The notes under the pieces are model-generated. The model did no database searches. It was not told where the DNA came from and was given only the letters and a program-made list of their open reading frames with translations. A stretch of DNA of 64,000 bases from Flavobacterium crocinum (lineage in GTDB: Bacteria > Bacteroidota > Bacteroidia > Flavobacteriales > Flavobacteriaceae), in contig NZ_CP029255.1 in assembly GCF_003122385.1 (NCBI RefSeq), forward strand, positions 496,001 to 560,000. The letters run 5' to 3'. The translations under genes and the position numbers were made by a program. Below, piece by piece: positions 1-12,333 of this stretch (position 1 is its first letter; each line of letters begins with the position of its first letter).

Positions 1-2545
<2,545 letters not shown>

Positions 2546-2678
2546 CCAATCTTGTTACTTAAAACAAGACCGTTTTTTTTTGTTTTTGTTACTTATAACA
2601 AAAACGCTTTCTACTTTCTTATTATTTTCTTATCTCAATATGTCAATGAACTTTTATCTACTCCTTGGAGCAAATCAG
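2546..2678 (-). other. tRNA-Ala/23S spacer with short hairpins
   Basis: AT-rich transcribed spacer between tRNA-Ala and 23S. It holds a 10-bp hairpin, arms 2582-2591 and 2596-2605 (GTTTTTGTTA/TAACAAAAAC), and a smaller one near 2551-2568. They probably belong to pre-23S processing, but the 3' partner of the 23S stem is outside the window, so this is inference. Confidence 0.4.
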
Positions 2679-2752
2679 TGGAGAATAACGGAGTCGAACC
2701 GTTGACCTCCTGCGTGCAAGGCAGGCGCTCTAGCCAGCTGAGCTAATCCCCC
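2679..2752 (-). tRNA. tRNA-Ala (anticodon TGC)
   Basis: 74-nt cloverleaf. The acceptor arm GGGGGAT pairs with ATTCTCC (two G-U pairs) and the discriminator base is A. The D-arm is AGCTCAGCTGG, the anticodon loop TTGCACG gives TGC, and the T-arm GGTTCGACTCC is normal. CCA is not encoded. It sits in the 16S-23S spacer, the usual place for tRNA-Ala. Confidence 0.96.
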
Positions 2753-2844
2753 ATTTCTTTAGTGATGAGTTATTAGTTATGAGTTATGAATTATTGCTCA
2801 TAAGGTCTCAACCCCTAAAATTTCCTTTTAATTAAGTCAAATAG

Positions 2845-2918
2845 TAGTCCCGGGCAGACTCGAACTGCCGACCCCTACATTATCAGTGTAGTACTCTAAC
2901 CAGCTGAGCTACGAGACT
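2845..2918 (-). tRNA. tRNA-Ile (anticodon GAT)
   Basis: 74-nt cloverleaf. The acceptor AGTCTCG pairs with CGGGACT (one G-U pair) and the discriminator is A. The anticodon loop contains GAT and the T-loop TTCGAGT is standard. CCA is not encoded. It is the first tRNA of the 16S-23S spacer, in the classical order Ile then Ala. Confidence 0.96.
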
Positions 2919-3041
2919 CTGTTTTACTTAATTGTTTATCATTTTTTAAATCAACAGCAAGAGTAATACAATCTAAAATTCCAAACCTGTAGAGTGGCAT
3001 CTTGTTTCCCATTCGTGCCCTGAGGCTAACAAAATGGGCTC

Positions 3042-4557
<1,516 letters not shown>

Positions 4558-4727
4558 TATATTTTAATATTATATAGTCGATGCCTTATTCCAGTCGGTT
4601 TGTTTCGAATCTCTCGATTCTATTACTCTTATTCTATTTTGTTCTAACATCTCTGTTAAAACGGCTGTCAATTCAATATGTCTACGAACGTAATTTTGTT
4701 TCCTTCGCTTGTTTCTCAAAGCGGGTG

Positions 4728-4758
4728 CAAAACTAGAAATTCTTTTTGTTTCTCGCAA
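4728..4758 (-). promoter_or_regulatory. rrn promoter P1 (proximal)
   Basis: On the minus strand: TTG (4758-4756), 20-nt spacer, TAGTTTTG (4735-4728), followed at once by GCACCCGC. This fits the Bacteroidota sigma-A consensus TTG-N17-23-TAnnTTTG. It lies about 170 nt before 16S and is the nearest of three similar promoters. Confidence 0.8.
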
Positions 4759-4851
4759 GAAAAATTTAAAAAATTTTGAAACTTTTTTTTCGTCTCAGTT
4801 TTTCAACTTTTTCTCCCAATCCCTCAATGAACTTCCCGTATTTGCGGGGTG

Positions 4852-4882
4852 CAAATGTAAAAGCATTTTTCAAATCTCACAA
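4852..4882 (-). promoter_or_regulatory. rrn promoter P2 (middle)
   Basis: Minus strand: TTG (4882-4880), 20-nt spacer, TACATTTG (4859-4852), then GCACCCCGC. Same layout and discriminator as the promoters on either side; spacing to P1 is 124 nt. Confidence 0.8.
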
Positions 4883-4974
4883 GCTTTTCCGAATTTTTTT
4901 TTTTTGAAAATTTCTTTCCGTTTGATTCCTCTTTCCTGTCAGTATTTCTGTGAACGTTTTCGCTGTTGCGGGTG

Positions 4975-5004
4975 CAAAAGTAGCACCTTTTTCCGCTTTC
5001 GCAA
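4975..5004 (-). promoter_or_regulatory. rrn promoter P3 (distal)
   Basis: Minus strand: TTG (5004-5002), 19-nt spacer, TACTTTTG (4982-4975), then GCACCCGC. It is the farthest upstream of the three tandem promoters, 123 nt from P2. Confidence 0.8.
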
Positions 5005-5223
5005 GCTTTTTACCGAACTATTTTTAATCTTTTTTAGACTTATTTCTTAACTTACTCATAACCCCTACTTTACAAAACAAAATTTCTTAATAATAAGTAG
5101 GATTTTTCCTATAAAATCCGTTGATTTGATACTTATTGCCCTTTTCGGATTTCTGTTTTTATGGAATTTTCAAACTTTGAAGCCGCTTTTTGAAGATAAA
5201 CCTTCTTATGAAAACGGCTCCAC

Positions 5224-5295
5224 TAGCCCCGATAGAAGCGGAAATCCTTTTTGTGGTGGGGTTCACCACAAAAAGATTGAAGCGGATAGCGGGAA
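5224..5295 (+). repeat. Dispersed palindromic element, copy A
   Basis: Starts TAGCCCCGATAGAAGCGG and ends near CGGATAGCGGG. The centre is an 11-bp hairpin, TTTTT-GTGGTG, loop GGGTT, CACCAC-AAAAA (stem 5248-5274). A second copy in the opposite orientation is at 46604-46674 and a diverged relative is at 18641-18742. The surrounding 5005-5460 holds no convincing gene. It also contains short tandem AATTCCAA repeats near 5320-5352. Confidence 0.65.
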
Positions 5296-5465
5296 ATTGC
5301 TACTCAAAATTTAAATCCCAATTTTTGAAATTCCAAATTCCAAATTCCAATTTACAATCTCTTAAATCTCATCTGTCTTTCATGTCCTTTATACGCATTA
5401 GACGCACTGCGGTGCGTCTCTACCGAAAATTGGAATTACACTATTATATATATGTATAAAAAACA

Positions 5466-5496
5466 AACCCGACAGGTTTTGAAAAACTGTCGGGTT
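5466..5496 (-). terminator. Intrinsic terminator of the permease gene
   Basis: Perfect stem AACCCGACAG/CTGTCGGGTT with further T/A pairs. On the minus strand it is followed by TTGTTTTTTA. It sits 29 nt after the permease stop. Similar CCCGACAGG hairpins follow queA and aroA. Confidence 0.8.
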
Positions 5497-5524
5497 AAAA
5501 TTATACTGAAACCTTATCTATCCA

Positions 5525-6760
5525 CTAGTCAAAACGGATAGCTTTTACCGGAGATATTTTCGTTATTATATAGGATGGTACTAATAGCACAATAAAACAA
5601 ACAGTAACCGTAAGCAAATTTAATAAAAGAATATAAATCCAATTTAAATATACTGGTGCCTGATTTACATAATAATTCTCAGGATTTAACTGAACAATAC
5701 CGAAGTGCTGCTGGAGTAACAAAATCGATATACCAATCAAATTCCCCCAAAACAATCCTCGAAGGATTAAATAAAAAGCATTATACAAAAATATTTTCCG
5801 AACTGCCCAATTGTTTGATCCCATCGATTTTAAAATACCTATCATTTGAGTTCTCTCCAAAATAAGAACTAACAAAGCTACGATCATATTAATAGTAGCA
5901 ACAAGAATCATAATAGCTAAAATAATGACAATATTAAAATCAAATAACTTAAGCCAGTCAAAAATATAACTATACTTTTCTATGATAGTTTTAGTGTCTA
6001 AATTGGAATTTGTCTCCTGATAGATCTTATCTCCTATACTTTTAATATTATCAAAATCATTTACAAAAACCTCAAATGCTCCTATTTGATCCTGATTCCA
6101 CTTATTGATTCTCTGAATATGACGAATATCTCCAATAATATAGGTAGAATCAAAATCCTGGAATCCGGAATTAAATATTGCCACAATCTTAAAACGACGG
6201 CTATTCGGAAGCTTTCCCTGCTCTTCTTTCACAAAAAAGGTATTGAACTGATCGCCCACTTTTAAATTTAAGCGATCCGCAAGAAACTTTGAAATAATGA
6301 CATCTTCATTCAAAGCCTTAGTAAAGTCCGGTAATTTACCCTCTACTATATATTCGCTAATATTATTCCAATCGTAATCCGGCCCTACTCCTTTAAAAAC
6401 AATTCCTTCAAATGCGTTTTCTGTTCTGATAATTCCCGCCTTAGTAGCTATTGCCTGAATATGACTTACTTCAGGAACCGATTTAAAATTGGGATAAAAA
6501 TCCTGTTTTTTTGAAATTGGAACTAAAGTAACTTCAGAATTGTTATTGTCGAAATTCGAAATTATAACCTGCCCGTTAAACGCCGAAACTTTATCACGTA
6601 TCTTTTTCTGCAACCCAATTCCTGTTGCTACAGAAACAATCATCATGATAATCCCTATGGCAATTGCAGAAATAGCAATTTTAACTATAGGAGCAGAAAT
6701 ACTGCTCTTGTTATCTTTTGCAGTAATAAGTCTTTTGGCTATAAAATATTCTAATTTCAA
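5525..6760 (-). CDS. ABC transporter permease, FtsX/LolC-LolE type
   Basis: 411 aa, close to LolC/LolE length. An N-terminal membrane segment (about residues 25-49) is followed by a large periplasmic domain (about 50-265). Three more membrane segments make the C-terminal FtsX domain, which has the typical ERTQMIGILKSMG motif after the second segment. Family members work with a LolD-type ATPase to extract lipoproteins from the inner membrane, or as MacB-like pumps. The ATPase gene is not adjacent, so the precise substrate is not shown. It is transcribed away from the rRNA operon's upstream region and ends at a strong hairpin. LolC/E is the best guess because of the single N-terminal segment plus three C-terminal ones. 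Confidence 0.8.
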   Translation of the reverse strand: MKLEYFIAKRLITAKDNKSSISAPIVKIAISAIAIGIIMMIVSVATGIGLQKKIRDKVSAFNGQVIISNFDNNNSEVTLVPISKKQDFYPNFKSVPEVSHIQAIATKAGIIRTENAFEGIVFKGVGPDYDWNNISEYIVEGKLPDFTKALNEDVIISKFLADRLNLKVGDQFNTFFVKEEQGKLPNSRRFKIVAIFNSGFQDFDSTYIIGDIRHIQRINKWNQDQIGAFEVFVNDFDNIKSIGDKIYQETNSNLDTKTIIEKYSYIFDWLKLFDFNIVIILAIMILVATINMIVALLVLILERTQMIGILKSMGSNNWAVRKIFLYNAFYLILRGLFWGNLIGISILLLQQHFGIVQLNPENYYVNQAPVYLNWIYILLLNLLTVTVCFIVLLVPSYIITKISPVKAIRFD

Positions 6761-6859
6761 ATTAATAGTATTTCTTCGGATTGTATATAATCATTACTTT
6801 TTCAAAAGTACATCTTAAAAAAAGAAAACCAGATGTTCTTTAGGACAATTATCAATTTA

Positions 6860-7354
6860 TTATAACGGAAGTTTCTTTTTCATCTCTTCTACTATATTAT
6901 ATGCAGCAGGACAAATTTCAACATTTTTCAATGTTAAGTTAGAAATCTGATAAAACTTATTCCGATCGGTATGTGGGAATTCACGACAGGCTTTTGGACG
7001 CACATCGTAAATCATACAATAATTTTCATTATCCAGAAAAGTACAAGGAACACTCTTTAAAACATAATCTTTATCTTCATCAATTCTAAGGTACTGCTCA
7101 ATGAACTGCTGAGGCTTTTGTCTAAAATGTTTTGAGATTCTTTCGATATCGGCCATTGTAAATAAAGGACCAGTTGTTTTACAGCAATTAGCACATTTCA
7201 AACAGTCTGTTCTTTTAAATTCAGCATCATGCAAATCCTGCATAATATAATCTAAATTCTTTGGCTGTTTCTTTTTAAGCTTATCGAAATACTTTTTATT
7301 CTCGTTATGCTTATCTTTGGCTAACTTACTTAAGTTATTTAAAATCTGTTTCAA
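6860..7354 (-). CDS. YkgJ-family cysteine-cluster protein
   Basis: 164 aa. Cysteines are at C51, C54, C57, C58 (motif CxxCxxCC), C104, C113 and C123, the last in KACREFPH. This is the pattern of the YkgJ/UPF0153 family, thought to bind a zinc or iron-sulfur centre; its biochemical role is not established. The first 40 residues are Lys-rich and likely helical. It is divergent from the methyltransferase gene with a 72-bp gap. A TAnnTTTG box (7378-7385) lies 24 bp upstream of the ATG. Confidence 0.8.
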   Translation of the reverse strand: MKQILNNLSKLAKDKHNENKKYFDKLKKKQPKNLDYIMQDLHDAEFKRTDCLKCANCCKTTGPLFTMADIERISKHFRQKPQQFIEQYLRIDEDKDYVLKSVPCTFLDNENYCMIYDVRPKACREFPHTDRNKFYQISNLTLKNVEICPAAYNIVEEMKKKLPL

Positions 7355-7377
7355 GTTTAAACTTTAAAGTTGATCTG

Positions 7378-7385
7378 CAAAATTA
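7378..7385 (-). promoter_or_regulatory. -7 box for the YkgJ-family gene
   Basis: TAATTTTG on the minus strand matches TAnnTTTG, 24 nt before the start codon. I see no clear TTG at the right distance, so only half of the promoter is supported. Confidence 0.45.
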
Positions 7386-7426
7386 AACAACTTTTAACTT
7401 GAAACCTTAAACTTTGAAATAAAACA

Positions 7427-8134
7427 ATGAAAGATCTTTTCGGAAAAGCAATATTTGATTTCTATACCAATAATTCACCTGAAGACATTATAACTGAAAC
7501 CTCTATTTCTGAAGAGGACGAAATGAGCGTAGAATATCTTTTTCGCAGCTACAATGAAATGCCAAAAATTGAGCAAAAAGCACTTCAGCTGGCAAAGGGA
7601 AAAATATTAGATGTGGGATGCGGAGCAGGAAGTCATGCTTTGTCATTGCAAAATGAACGCAATTTGGAGGTAACTGCTATTGATATTTCTGAAAAAGCAA
7701 TTGAAACCTGCCACCTAAGAGGAATTAAAAATACCAAAGTTCAAAACATTTTAAATTTTGAGGGTGAAAAATTTGACACTATCCTACTCCTAATGAACGG
7801 AACCGGTATTTTTGGCAAATTAAAAAACTGCAATGAATACTTAACCAAATTAAAATCGCTATTAAATCCAGAGGGACAAATTCTAATTGACAGCTCTGAT
7901 ATCATTTATATGTTTGATGAAGATGAAGACGGAGGTAAATGGATTCCTTCGAATAATGATTATTATGGAGAACTAATATTCAATATCAGTTACAAAAATG
8001 AAAAAGAAGAACCTTTTGACTGGCTATATTTAGATTACAACACCCTTCAAAATGCCGCAATTGCAAATGGATTACAATGTGAACTCATTCTCGAAGGCGA
8101 ACATTATGATTATTTAGCCAAACTTTCTATTTAA
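7427..8134 (+). CDS. Class I SAM-dependent methyltransferase
   Basis: 235 aa. Motif I ILDVGCGAGSH (residues 60-70) is the SAM-binding glycine loop, and the acidic residue after beta-2 is seen in VTAIDISEKAIE. A post-I region with LLLMNGTGIFG and a motif-III-like LLNPEGQILIDSSD follow. The substrate cannot be told. It is the first gene of a plus-strand pair, 19 nt before the YfiT-like gene, which suggests co-transcription. Confidence 0.8.
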   Translation: MKDLFGKAIFDFYTNNSPEDIITETSISEEDEMSVEYLFRSYNEMPKIEQKALQLAKGKILDVGCGAGSHALSLQNERNLEVTAIDISEKAIETCHLRGIKNTKVQNILNFEGEKFDTILLLMNGTGIFGKLKNCNEYLTKLKSLLNPEGQILIDSSDIIYMFDEDEDGGKWIPSNNDYYGELIFNISYKNEKEEPFDWLYLDYNTLQNAAIANGLQCELILEGEHYDYLAKLSI

Positions 8135-8153
8135 ACGAAACAAATTTAACCCC

Positions 8154-8699
8154 ATGAAAGAATTAGATTTAGAAAAATTAAAATATCCCATTGGAAAATT
8201 TACAGCTCCTGATCATTACTCTCCGGAATATCTTTTGAAAAAAATCGAAGAAATTGAAACATTTCCGAAAAGATTAGAAAAAGAAGTAATTAACTTAACC
8301 AACGAACAACTCGACACTCCTTATCGTCCCGATGGATGGACTGTTCGACAAGTAATTCATCACTGTGCCGAAAGTCATATGAATTGTTATATTCGAATTA
8401 AATGGGCTTTGACCGAAAATAACCCTGTTATTAAAGCATACGACGAAGTACTTTGGTCTGAATTAAACGATAATTTAACGATGCCAATTGAACCAACTCT
8501 TGAATTATTAAAAGGTCTTCATTTCAGATTAGCTTACATTATGAGAAATTTACCTGAATCTGATTTAGAAAAAACTTTTATTCACCCTTCAGATAATTCA
8601 GAAAATAAACTCAAAAAAATTATCGGAATGTATGCATGGCACGGAAATCATCATTTAGCACATATTACCAATTTAAAAGAATATAAAAACTGGCAATAG
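8154..8699 (+). CDS. YfiT/DinB-superfamily metal-dependent transferase
   Basis: 181 aa, matching B. subtilis YfiT (BstA-like) in length and layout. It opens with YPIGKF and continues with a four-helix bundle. Likely metal ligands are a His in VIHHCAESH (residues 68-75) and the pair in HGNHHLAH (163-170). YfiT-type proteins are annotated as putative bacillithiol S-transferases or metal-dependent hydrolases. No bacillithiol synthesis gene is in the window, so the thiol is an inference. It ends at a bidirectional hairpin shared with queE. Confidence 0.8.
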   Translation: MKELDLEKLKYPIGKFTAPDHYSPEYLLKKIEEIETFPKRLEKEVINLTNEQLDTPYRPDGWTVRQVIHHCAESHMNCYIRIKWALTENNPVIKAYDEVLWSELNDNLTMPIEPTLELLKGLHFRLAYIMRNLPESDLEKTFIHPSDNSENKLKKIIGMYAWHGNHHLAHITNLKEYKNWQ

Positions 8700-8730
8700 C
8701 CCAAAAATATAACCATCTTTTAAACAAAAA

Positions 8731-8752
8731 AATCTCTTCAATTGAAGAGATT
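8731..8752. terminator. Bidirectional terminator between the yfiT-like gene and queE
   Basis: Perfect palindrome AATCTCTTCA-ATTGAAGAGATT, flanked by A7 on the left and T7 on the right. It works for both convergent genes. Confidence 0.9.
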
Positions 8753-8759
8753 TTTTTGT

Positions 8760-9392
8760 TTAAGGTATGTTCAAATACTTATGTGTCTGTAACGAAACTC
8801 GCCATTTTGGATTATTCATAACATAATCGACAATAAGAGGTGTCATTTCTTCTTTTTTACTCCATTCCGGCTGAAGGAACAAAATAGCATTATCATTAAC
8901 TAATTCTGCCTGCTCTTCAGCAAAAATAAAATCATGCTTATTATAGATAATAACTTTTAATTCATGTGCATTATCATAAACCGTCTTAGTCGGTAGTTTG
9001 TTCTTTTTTGGAGAAAGACAAATCCAGTCCCAAGTTCCTGAAAGCGGAAAAGCACCAGAAGTTTCAATATGAACTTTTAAATTTCTATCTTTTAATCTTT
9101 GCGTCAGTAGTGTCATATCCCAGGAAAGAGGCTCCCCGCCTGTCACTACAACCGTATCAGCATATTTTGCTGCATTTTCAACAATTAAATCAATACTCGT
9201 TGGCGGGTGAATTTCAGCATTCCAGCTTTCTTTCACATCACACCAATGACATCCTACATCACAACCTCCAATTCTGATAAAATAAGCAGCTCTTCCGGTA
9301 TGCGAACCTTCACCCTGAATGGTATAAAATTCCTCCATCAAAGGAAGCATAGCCCCTTTATTTACTTCTAATTGTATTTCTTTTGCTAACAT
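8760..9392 (-). CDS. queE: 7-carboxy-7-deazaguanine synthase (radical SAM)
   Basis: 210 aa. The N-terminal EEFYTIQGEGSHTGR is the QueE signature. The radical-SAM cluster motif CxxxCxxC is C44, C48, C51 (GGCDVGCHWCD), and VVTGGEPLSW matches the SAM-contact loop. The enzyme contracts 6-carboxy-tetrahydropterin to 7-carboxy-7-deazaguanine in the queuosine (preQ0) pathway. QueA, a later step, is encoded at 33668. A -7 box sits about 18 nt before the start, so the mRNA leader is too short for a riboswitch. Confidence 0.93.
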   Translation of the reverse strand: MLAKEIQLEVNKGAMLPLMEEFYTIQGEGSHTGRAAYFIRIGGCDVGCHWCDVKESWNAEIHPPTSIDLIVENAAKYADTVVVTGGEPLSWDMTLLTQRLKDRNLKVHIETSGAFPLSGTWDWICLSPKKNKLPTKTVYDNAHELKVIIYNKHDFIFAEEQAELVNDNAILFLQPEWSKKEEMTPLIVDYVMNNPKWRVSLQTHKYLNIP

Positions 9393-9409
9393 TATTCTAT
9401 TTTAAAGTG

Positions 9410-9417
9410 CAAAGATA
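9410..9417 (-). promoter_or_regulatory. -7 box for queE
   Basis: TATCTTTG on the minus strand, followed by CAC, matches TAnnTTTG 18 nt before the queE ATG. No good TTG is seen 17-23 nt upstream, so this is half a promoter. Confidence 0.5.
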
Positions 9418-9440
9418 GTCAATAATATACGGAAGAAAAA

Positions 9441-9467
9441 AACCGATAGCTTATTGAGCTATCGGTT
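9441..9467 (-). terminator. Terminator of the exbB-tonB-TPR operon
   Basis: 11-bp stem AACCGATAGCT/AGCTATCGGTT with loop TATTG; the minus strand continues into a T-run (complement of 9435-9440). It is 26 nt after the TPR gene stop. Confidence 0.9.
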
Positions 9468-9492
9468 TTTATATTTATTTGAAAAATCTAAA

Positions 9493-11160
9493 TTATTTTA
9501 AAGATTTTATAGATTGTGTAGCATATGAATTTGCAGGATCTAAAACTAAAGTTTTATTGAAATATTCAACAGCTTTAACTTTATCTGTGTTAGCATAAGC
9601 AGCACCAATTGCATTATAAGCTTCAATAACTTTTTTAGTTGTTGCAGGTTTTGCCAACTCTTCAGCACCTTTAGCAGTTATTTTAGCCACATACTCTTCG
9701 TAGTTTTTAATAATCAAATCATCTTTATCCAATGCGCTGTTAATTCTTCCTTTGTACAAGTAAGCTTCATCATATGATGGAGATGCTTCAAGAATTTTAT
9801 CAAAAGTAGCATTTGCACTTTCTAAAGCAGCTTTATCACGGCTTTCAGCAGGTTTACCAGCATTACCGTAGTAAACAGAAATTCCATAATAAACCGAATC
9901 ATCTAAATAGTTTTTAGATTCTTTATTGTTTGCGCCAAGTTGAAAAATCGCAGCTGCCTGATTGTATTGTTTTTTACCAAACAATTCTTTTCCAAAATCT
10001 GCAAATTCCTCAACTACCAGAGGCTCTAATTCGATTGCTTTTTTGATATCAGCTAAACCTGCATCAAAAGCAGCCTGATCGATTGTTCCGTCTGCAGCAG
10101 TACCTTTTTTAATTTTTGCTAAACCCAAGTAGTAGTAATCTCTACCAATTACTTTGTTTGATGGAGTATTAATATAATCCTGGATAGATTTAATAGCTAC
10201 GTCAACATTTCCATTTTCGTAAGCAGCATATCCCAAATATCTGTAGATTCTTGGATTTACTTTATCCTCAGCAATCATTTTGTTTGCAACAGTTTCTAAT
10301 TGCTTGTAATCTTTAACCAAGATTAAGAAATCAGCATGACGCATTTTAGAATCAAGAGAGTAATCTGTCAGACTTAAATATTTCTCGTAGTTTGTAATTG
10401 CATTTTGCAAATTAACCTTAGCAGTAGAAGGTTTGTTTCTTGCCCATTTGTAATATGTTTCAGCAAGCTCTCTGTAAACCGGTCCGTAGTTAGCATCTAA
10501 AGCAATTACCTCATTGAATGATTTAATAGCTTCATCATAAGATTTAGCACCTTTTAATAAAACCCCTAACTGCATTTTTGCTCTTAACAAAGTATTGTCT
10601 GCAGTAAAAGCATCACGATATGCTTTGTAAGCATCGTTTTGATTGTTTGATCCGTAATATGCATCACCAATAGCTAAAAGTGCCTGCGCATTTTGAGGAT
10701 CAACTAATAAAGCACGCTTTAAAACTTCAACCGCATTTTTGTAATCCGGATTCTCAGAATTCATGTATGCCCTTGCGATGTAAATGAATTCATTCACATC
10801 TTTTTTTCTCATGTCTTTAGTAGCCAAAGCAAAATTTGCCTGAGCAGCTGCTGTATTTTTAGCATCTAAGTCTAATTGACCTAAACCAATATAGCTCAAG
10901 TTTTTTTTGTCTGAAGCTTGTAATCCATTATTGTAATAGATTTTTGCAGAGTCGACTACAGATTGATTTAAATAAACGTTACCTAAAACAAAATTTGCTT
11001 CCCCATCAGATGGTTTAGCTTTGATAATCGATTTAAGGATAGTTTTTGCCTTATCAAACTGTTCTGCATCAATTGCCTTTTTTGCTTCGTTGATGTCTTG
11101 CGCACTTGCCGCGCCAGCCGAAGCAATCAAAGCAAGACTAAAAATTTTAAATTTATTCAT
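9493..11160 (-). CDS. Exported tetratricopeptide-repeat protein
   Basis: 555 aa. Signal peptide MNKFKIFSLALIASAGAASA with cleavage before Gln. The mature part is a run of TPR units, visible as repeated A-x-FxLGNVYLNQ-like helices: residues 22-120, then across 150-300, and a last block near 510-550 (EAYNAIGAAYANTDKVKAVEYF). It is the last gene of the exbB-tonB operon, 16 nt after the PstS-like gene. The placement suggests a periplasmic scaffold for the energy-transducing complex, but its partner is unknown. Confidence 0.8.
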   Translation of the reverse strand: MNKFKIFSLALIASAGAASAQDINEAKKAIDAEQFDKAKTILKSIIKAKPSDGEANFVLGNVYLNQSVVDSAKIYYNNGLQASDKKNLSYIGLGQLDLDAKNTAAAQANFALATKDMRKKDVNEFIYIARAYMNSENPDYKNAVEVLKRALLVDPQNAQALLAIGDAYYGSNNQNDAYKAYRDAFTADNTLLRAKMQLGVLLKGAKSYDEAIKSFNEVIALDANYGPVYRELAETYYKWARNKPSTAKVNLQNAITNYEKYLSLTDYSLDSKMRHADFLILVKDYKQLETVANKMIAEDKVNPRIYRYLGYAAYENGNVDVAIKSIQDYINTPSNKVIGRDYYYLGLAKIKKGTAADGTIDQAAFDAGLADIKKAIELEPLVVEEFADFGKELFGKKQYNQAAAIFQLGANNKESKNYLDDSVYYGISVYYGNAGKPAESRDKAALESANATFDKILEASPSYDEAYLYKGRINSALDKDDLIIKNYEEYVAKITAKGAEELAKPATTKKVIEAYNAIGAAYANTDKVKAVEYFNKTLVLDPANSYATQSIKSLK

Positions 11161-11176
11161 CTTTATCGTAATTAAT

Positions 11177-12100
11177 TTATTCTTTATCTTTTATAATTTC
11201 ACTTCTAATATTAAGTTTACGCCCCGGAGTTTTATATGGCAGTAAACCTGATTTTAAAACTATACGCTGACCAATATCTCCAGCTATAAATGAAGCAAAG
11301 CCCATTCCTAGCCCAGTATAACCCTGACAATTAATAATAAACAAATCACGTGCCAAAGGATATTTACCTAACGCTAAGTCATCCTGAGTTGGGCTGTAAT
11401 ATTGATTGTCATTTAAAGGTTTTACACTTAAAACATTAATTTGTTTTACAGTTTCGACCATATCCGGTGTTGGCTGATATAACCAGTTAACACCAATAAC
11501 TCCAATCATTCCATCATTCTCTTTCACAAATTTAATTACCTCATTATTTGTTTTAAAAGAAAAAACATCATTTTTCGGAATCTCATTAACTTTCGCTAAA
11601 TTCTTCATATAACGAACGGTACTTGAGTTTGGATTATCGAAAACTAAACCTTTAATTTTAGAATCTGGTTTCCCCTGCATAAAATCGATTACACTTTTCA
11701 ACGCAATTAATGTATCATTATTGCTTTTATTTGAAATAAATGCAACGGCATCCTGAGCAAATGGTGTTACACGTGGATTAATCTTGTTTTTCTCAAAACG
11801 AGCTTTTTCCTCTTCTGTTAAATCTCTGGTCGTTATTGCAACTTTGGTCTTCTGATTTAACAAATCATTGATTACTTCAGCTTCTGATTTTGATTTAACA
11901 TTAATTTTTGCATCATAGTAAGTTCCTTCAAAAACCGCAACCTGATCGTCTACAATCTGTTTTACTGTTTCATCCACTCCAACATCCAGCGATCCCTTTA
12001 AAATGGTTTCTTTTTCAGCCTCATTTTTGTTTTTTTGGTTACACATGGCAAACAAAAAGACAAAAACTACAAATACTAAAGCCTTACTATATTTCAACAT
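11177..12100 (-). CDS. PstS-like substrate-binding lipoprotein
   Basis: 307 aa. Lipoprotein signal with lipobox FAMC, Cys20. The body follows the phosphate-binding PstS-like fold: GSLDVGVDETV near the N-terminus, AITTRDLTEEE, NPRVTPFAQDAVAFISN, and the C-terminal YPLARDLFIINCQG with GFASFIAGDIGQRIVLKSGLLP. In the PstABC system the protein binds phosphate, but no pstC/A/B genes are near. Here it is embedded in a TonB-ExbBD operon, 2 nt after the small membrane protein. Its role may be envelope sensing or scaffolding rather than classical uptake; that is inference. Confidence 0.75.
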   Translation of the reverse strand: MLKYSKALVFVVFVFLFAMCNQKNKNEAEKETILKGSLDVGVDETVKQIVDDQVAVFEGTYYDAKINVKSKSEAEVINDLLNQKTKVAITTRDLTEEEKARFEKNKINPRVTPFAQDAVAFISNKSNNDTLIALKSVIDFMQGKPDSKIKGLVFDNPNSSTVRYMKNLAKVNEIPKNDVFSFKTNNEVIKFVKENDGMIGVIGVNWLYQPTPDMVETVKQINVLSVKPLNDNQYYSPTQDDLALGKYPLARDLFIINCQGYTGLGMGFASFIAGDIGQRIVLKSGLLPYKTPGRKLNIRSEIIKDKE

Positions 12101-12102
12101 AA

Positions 12103-12333
12103 TTATTCTTCCTTTGAATTAATTAATCTTAAAAATCTTATTCCCGAATACACAATTAGCAAACCACCAAAAGCATATCTGTATTTCCATTCCATGTCAA
12201 GCGGAAGCTTTTCCCAAAACATGATCATTAAACCGAGTACAAGATAAATTAAAAAAAACAGTATTCCTAAAACAAGAAGAAATCGCTCTTTGAGCGATTT
12301 CTTCTGAATATTATTAAGTATATCTTTTAACAT
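12103..12333 (-). CDS. Small two-helix membrane protein
   Basis: 76 aa, not recognised. A Lys-rich N-terminus is followed by two membrane segments, about residues 18-39 and 51-68, joined by a short loop with EKLPLDMEWKYR. Its ATG overlaps the tonB stop codon (TAATG), and it ends 2 nt before the PstS-like gene. Such tight coupling supports a real gene working with the TonB system. Confidence 0.7.
   Translation of the reverse strand: MLKDILNNIQKKSLKERFLLVLGILFFLIYLVLGLMIMFWEKLPLDMEWKYRYAFGGLLIVYSGIRFLRLINSKEE

Noticed and set aside
5190..5459. 89-aa reading frame
   Set aside because: It is the translation of dispersed repeat copy A and flanking AATTCCAA tandem repeats; copy B gives a similar peptide upstream of tyrA.
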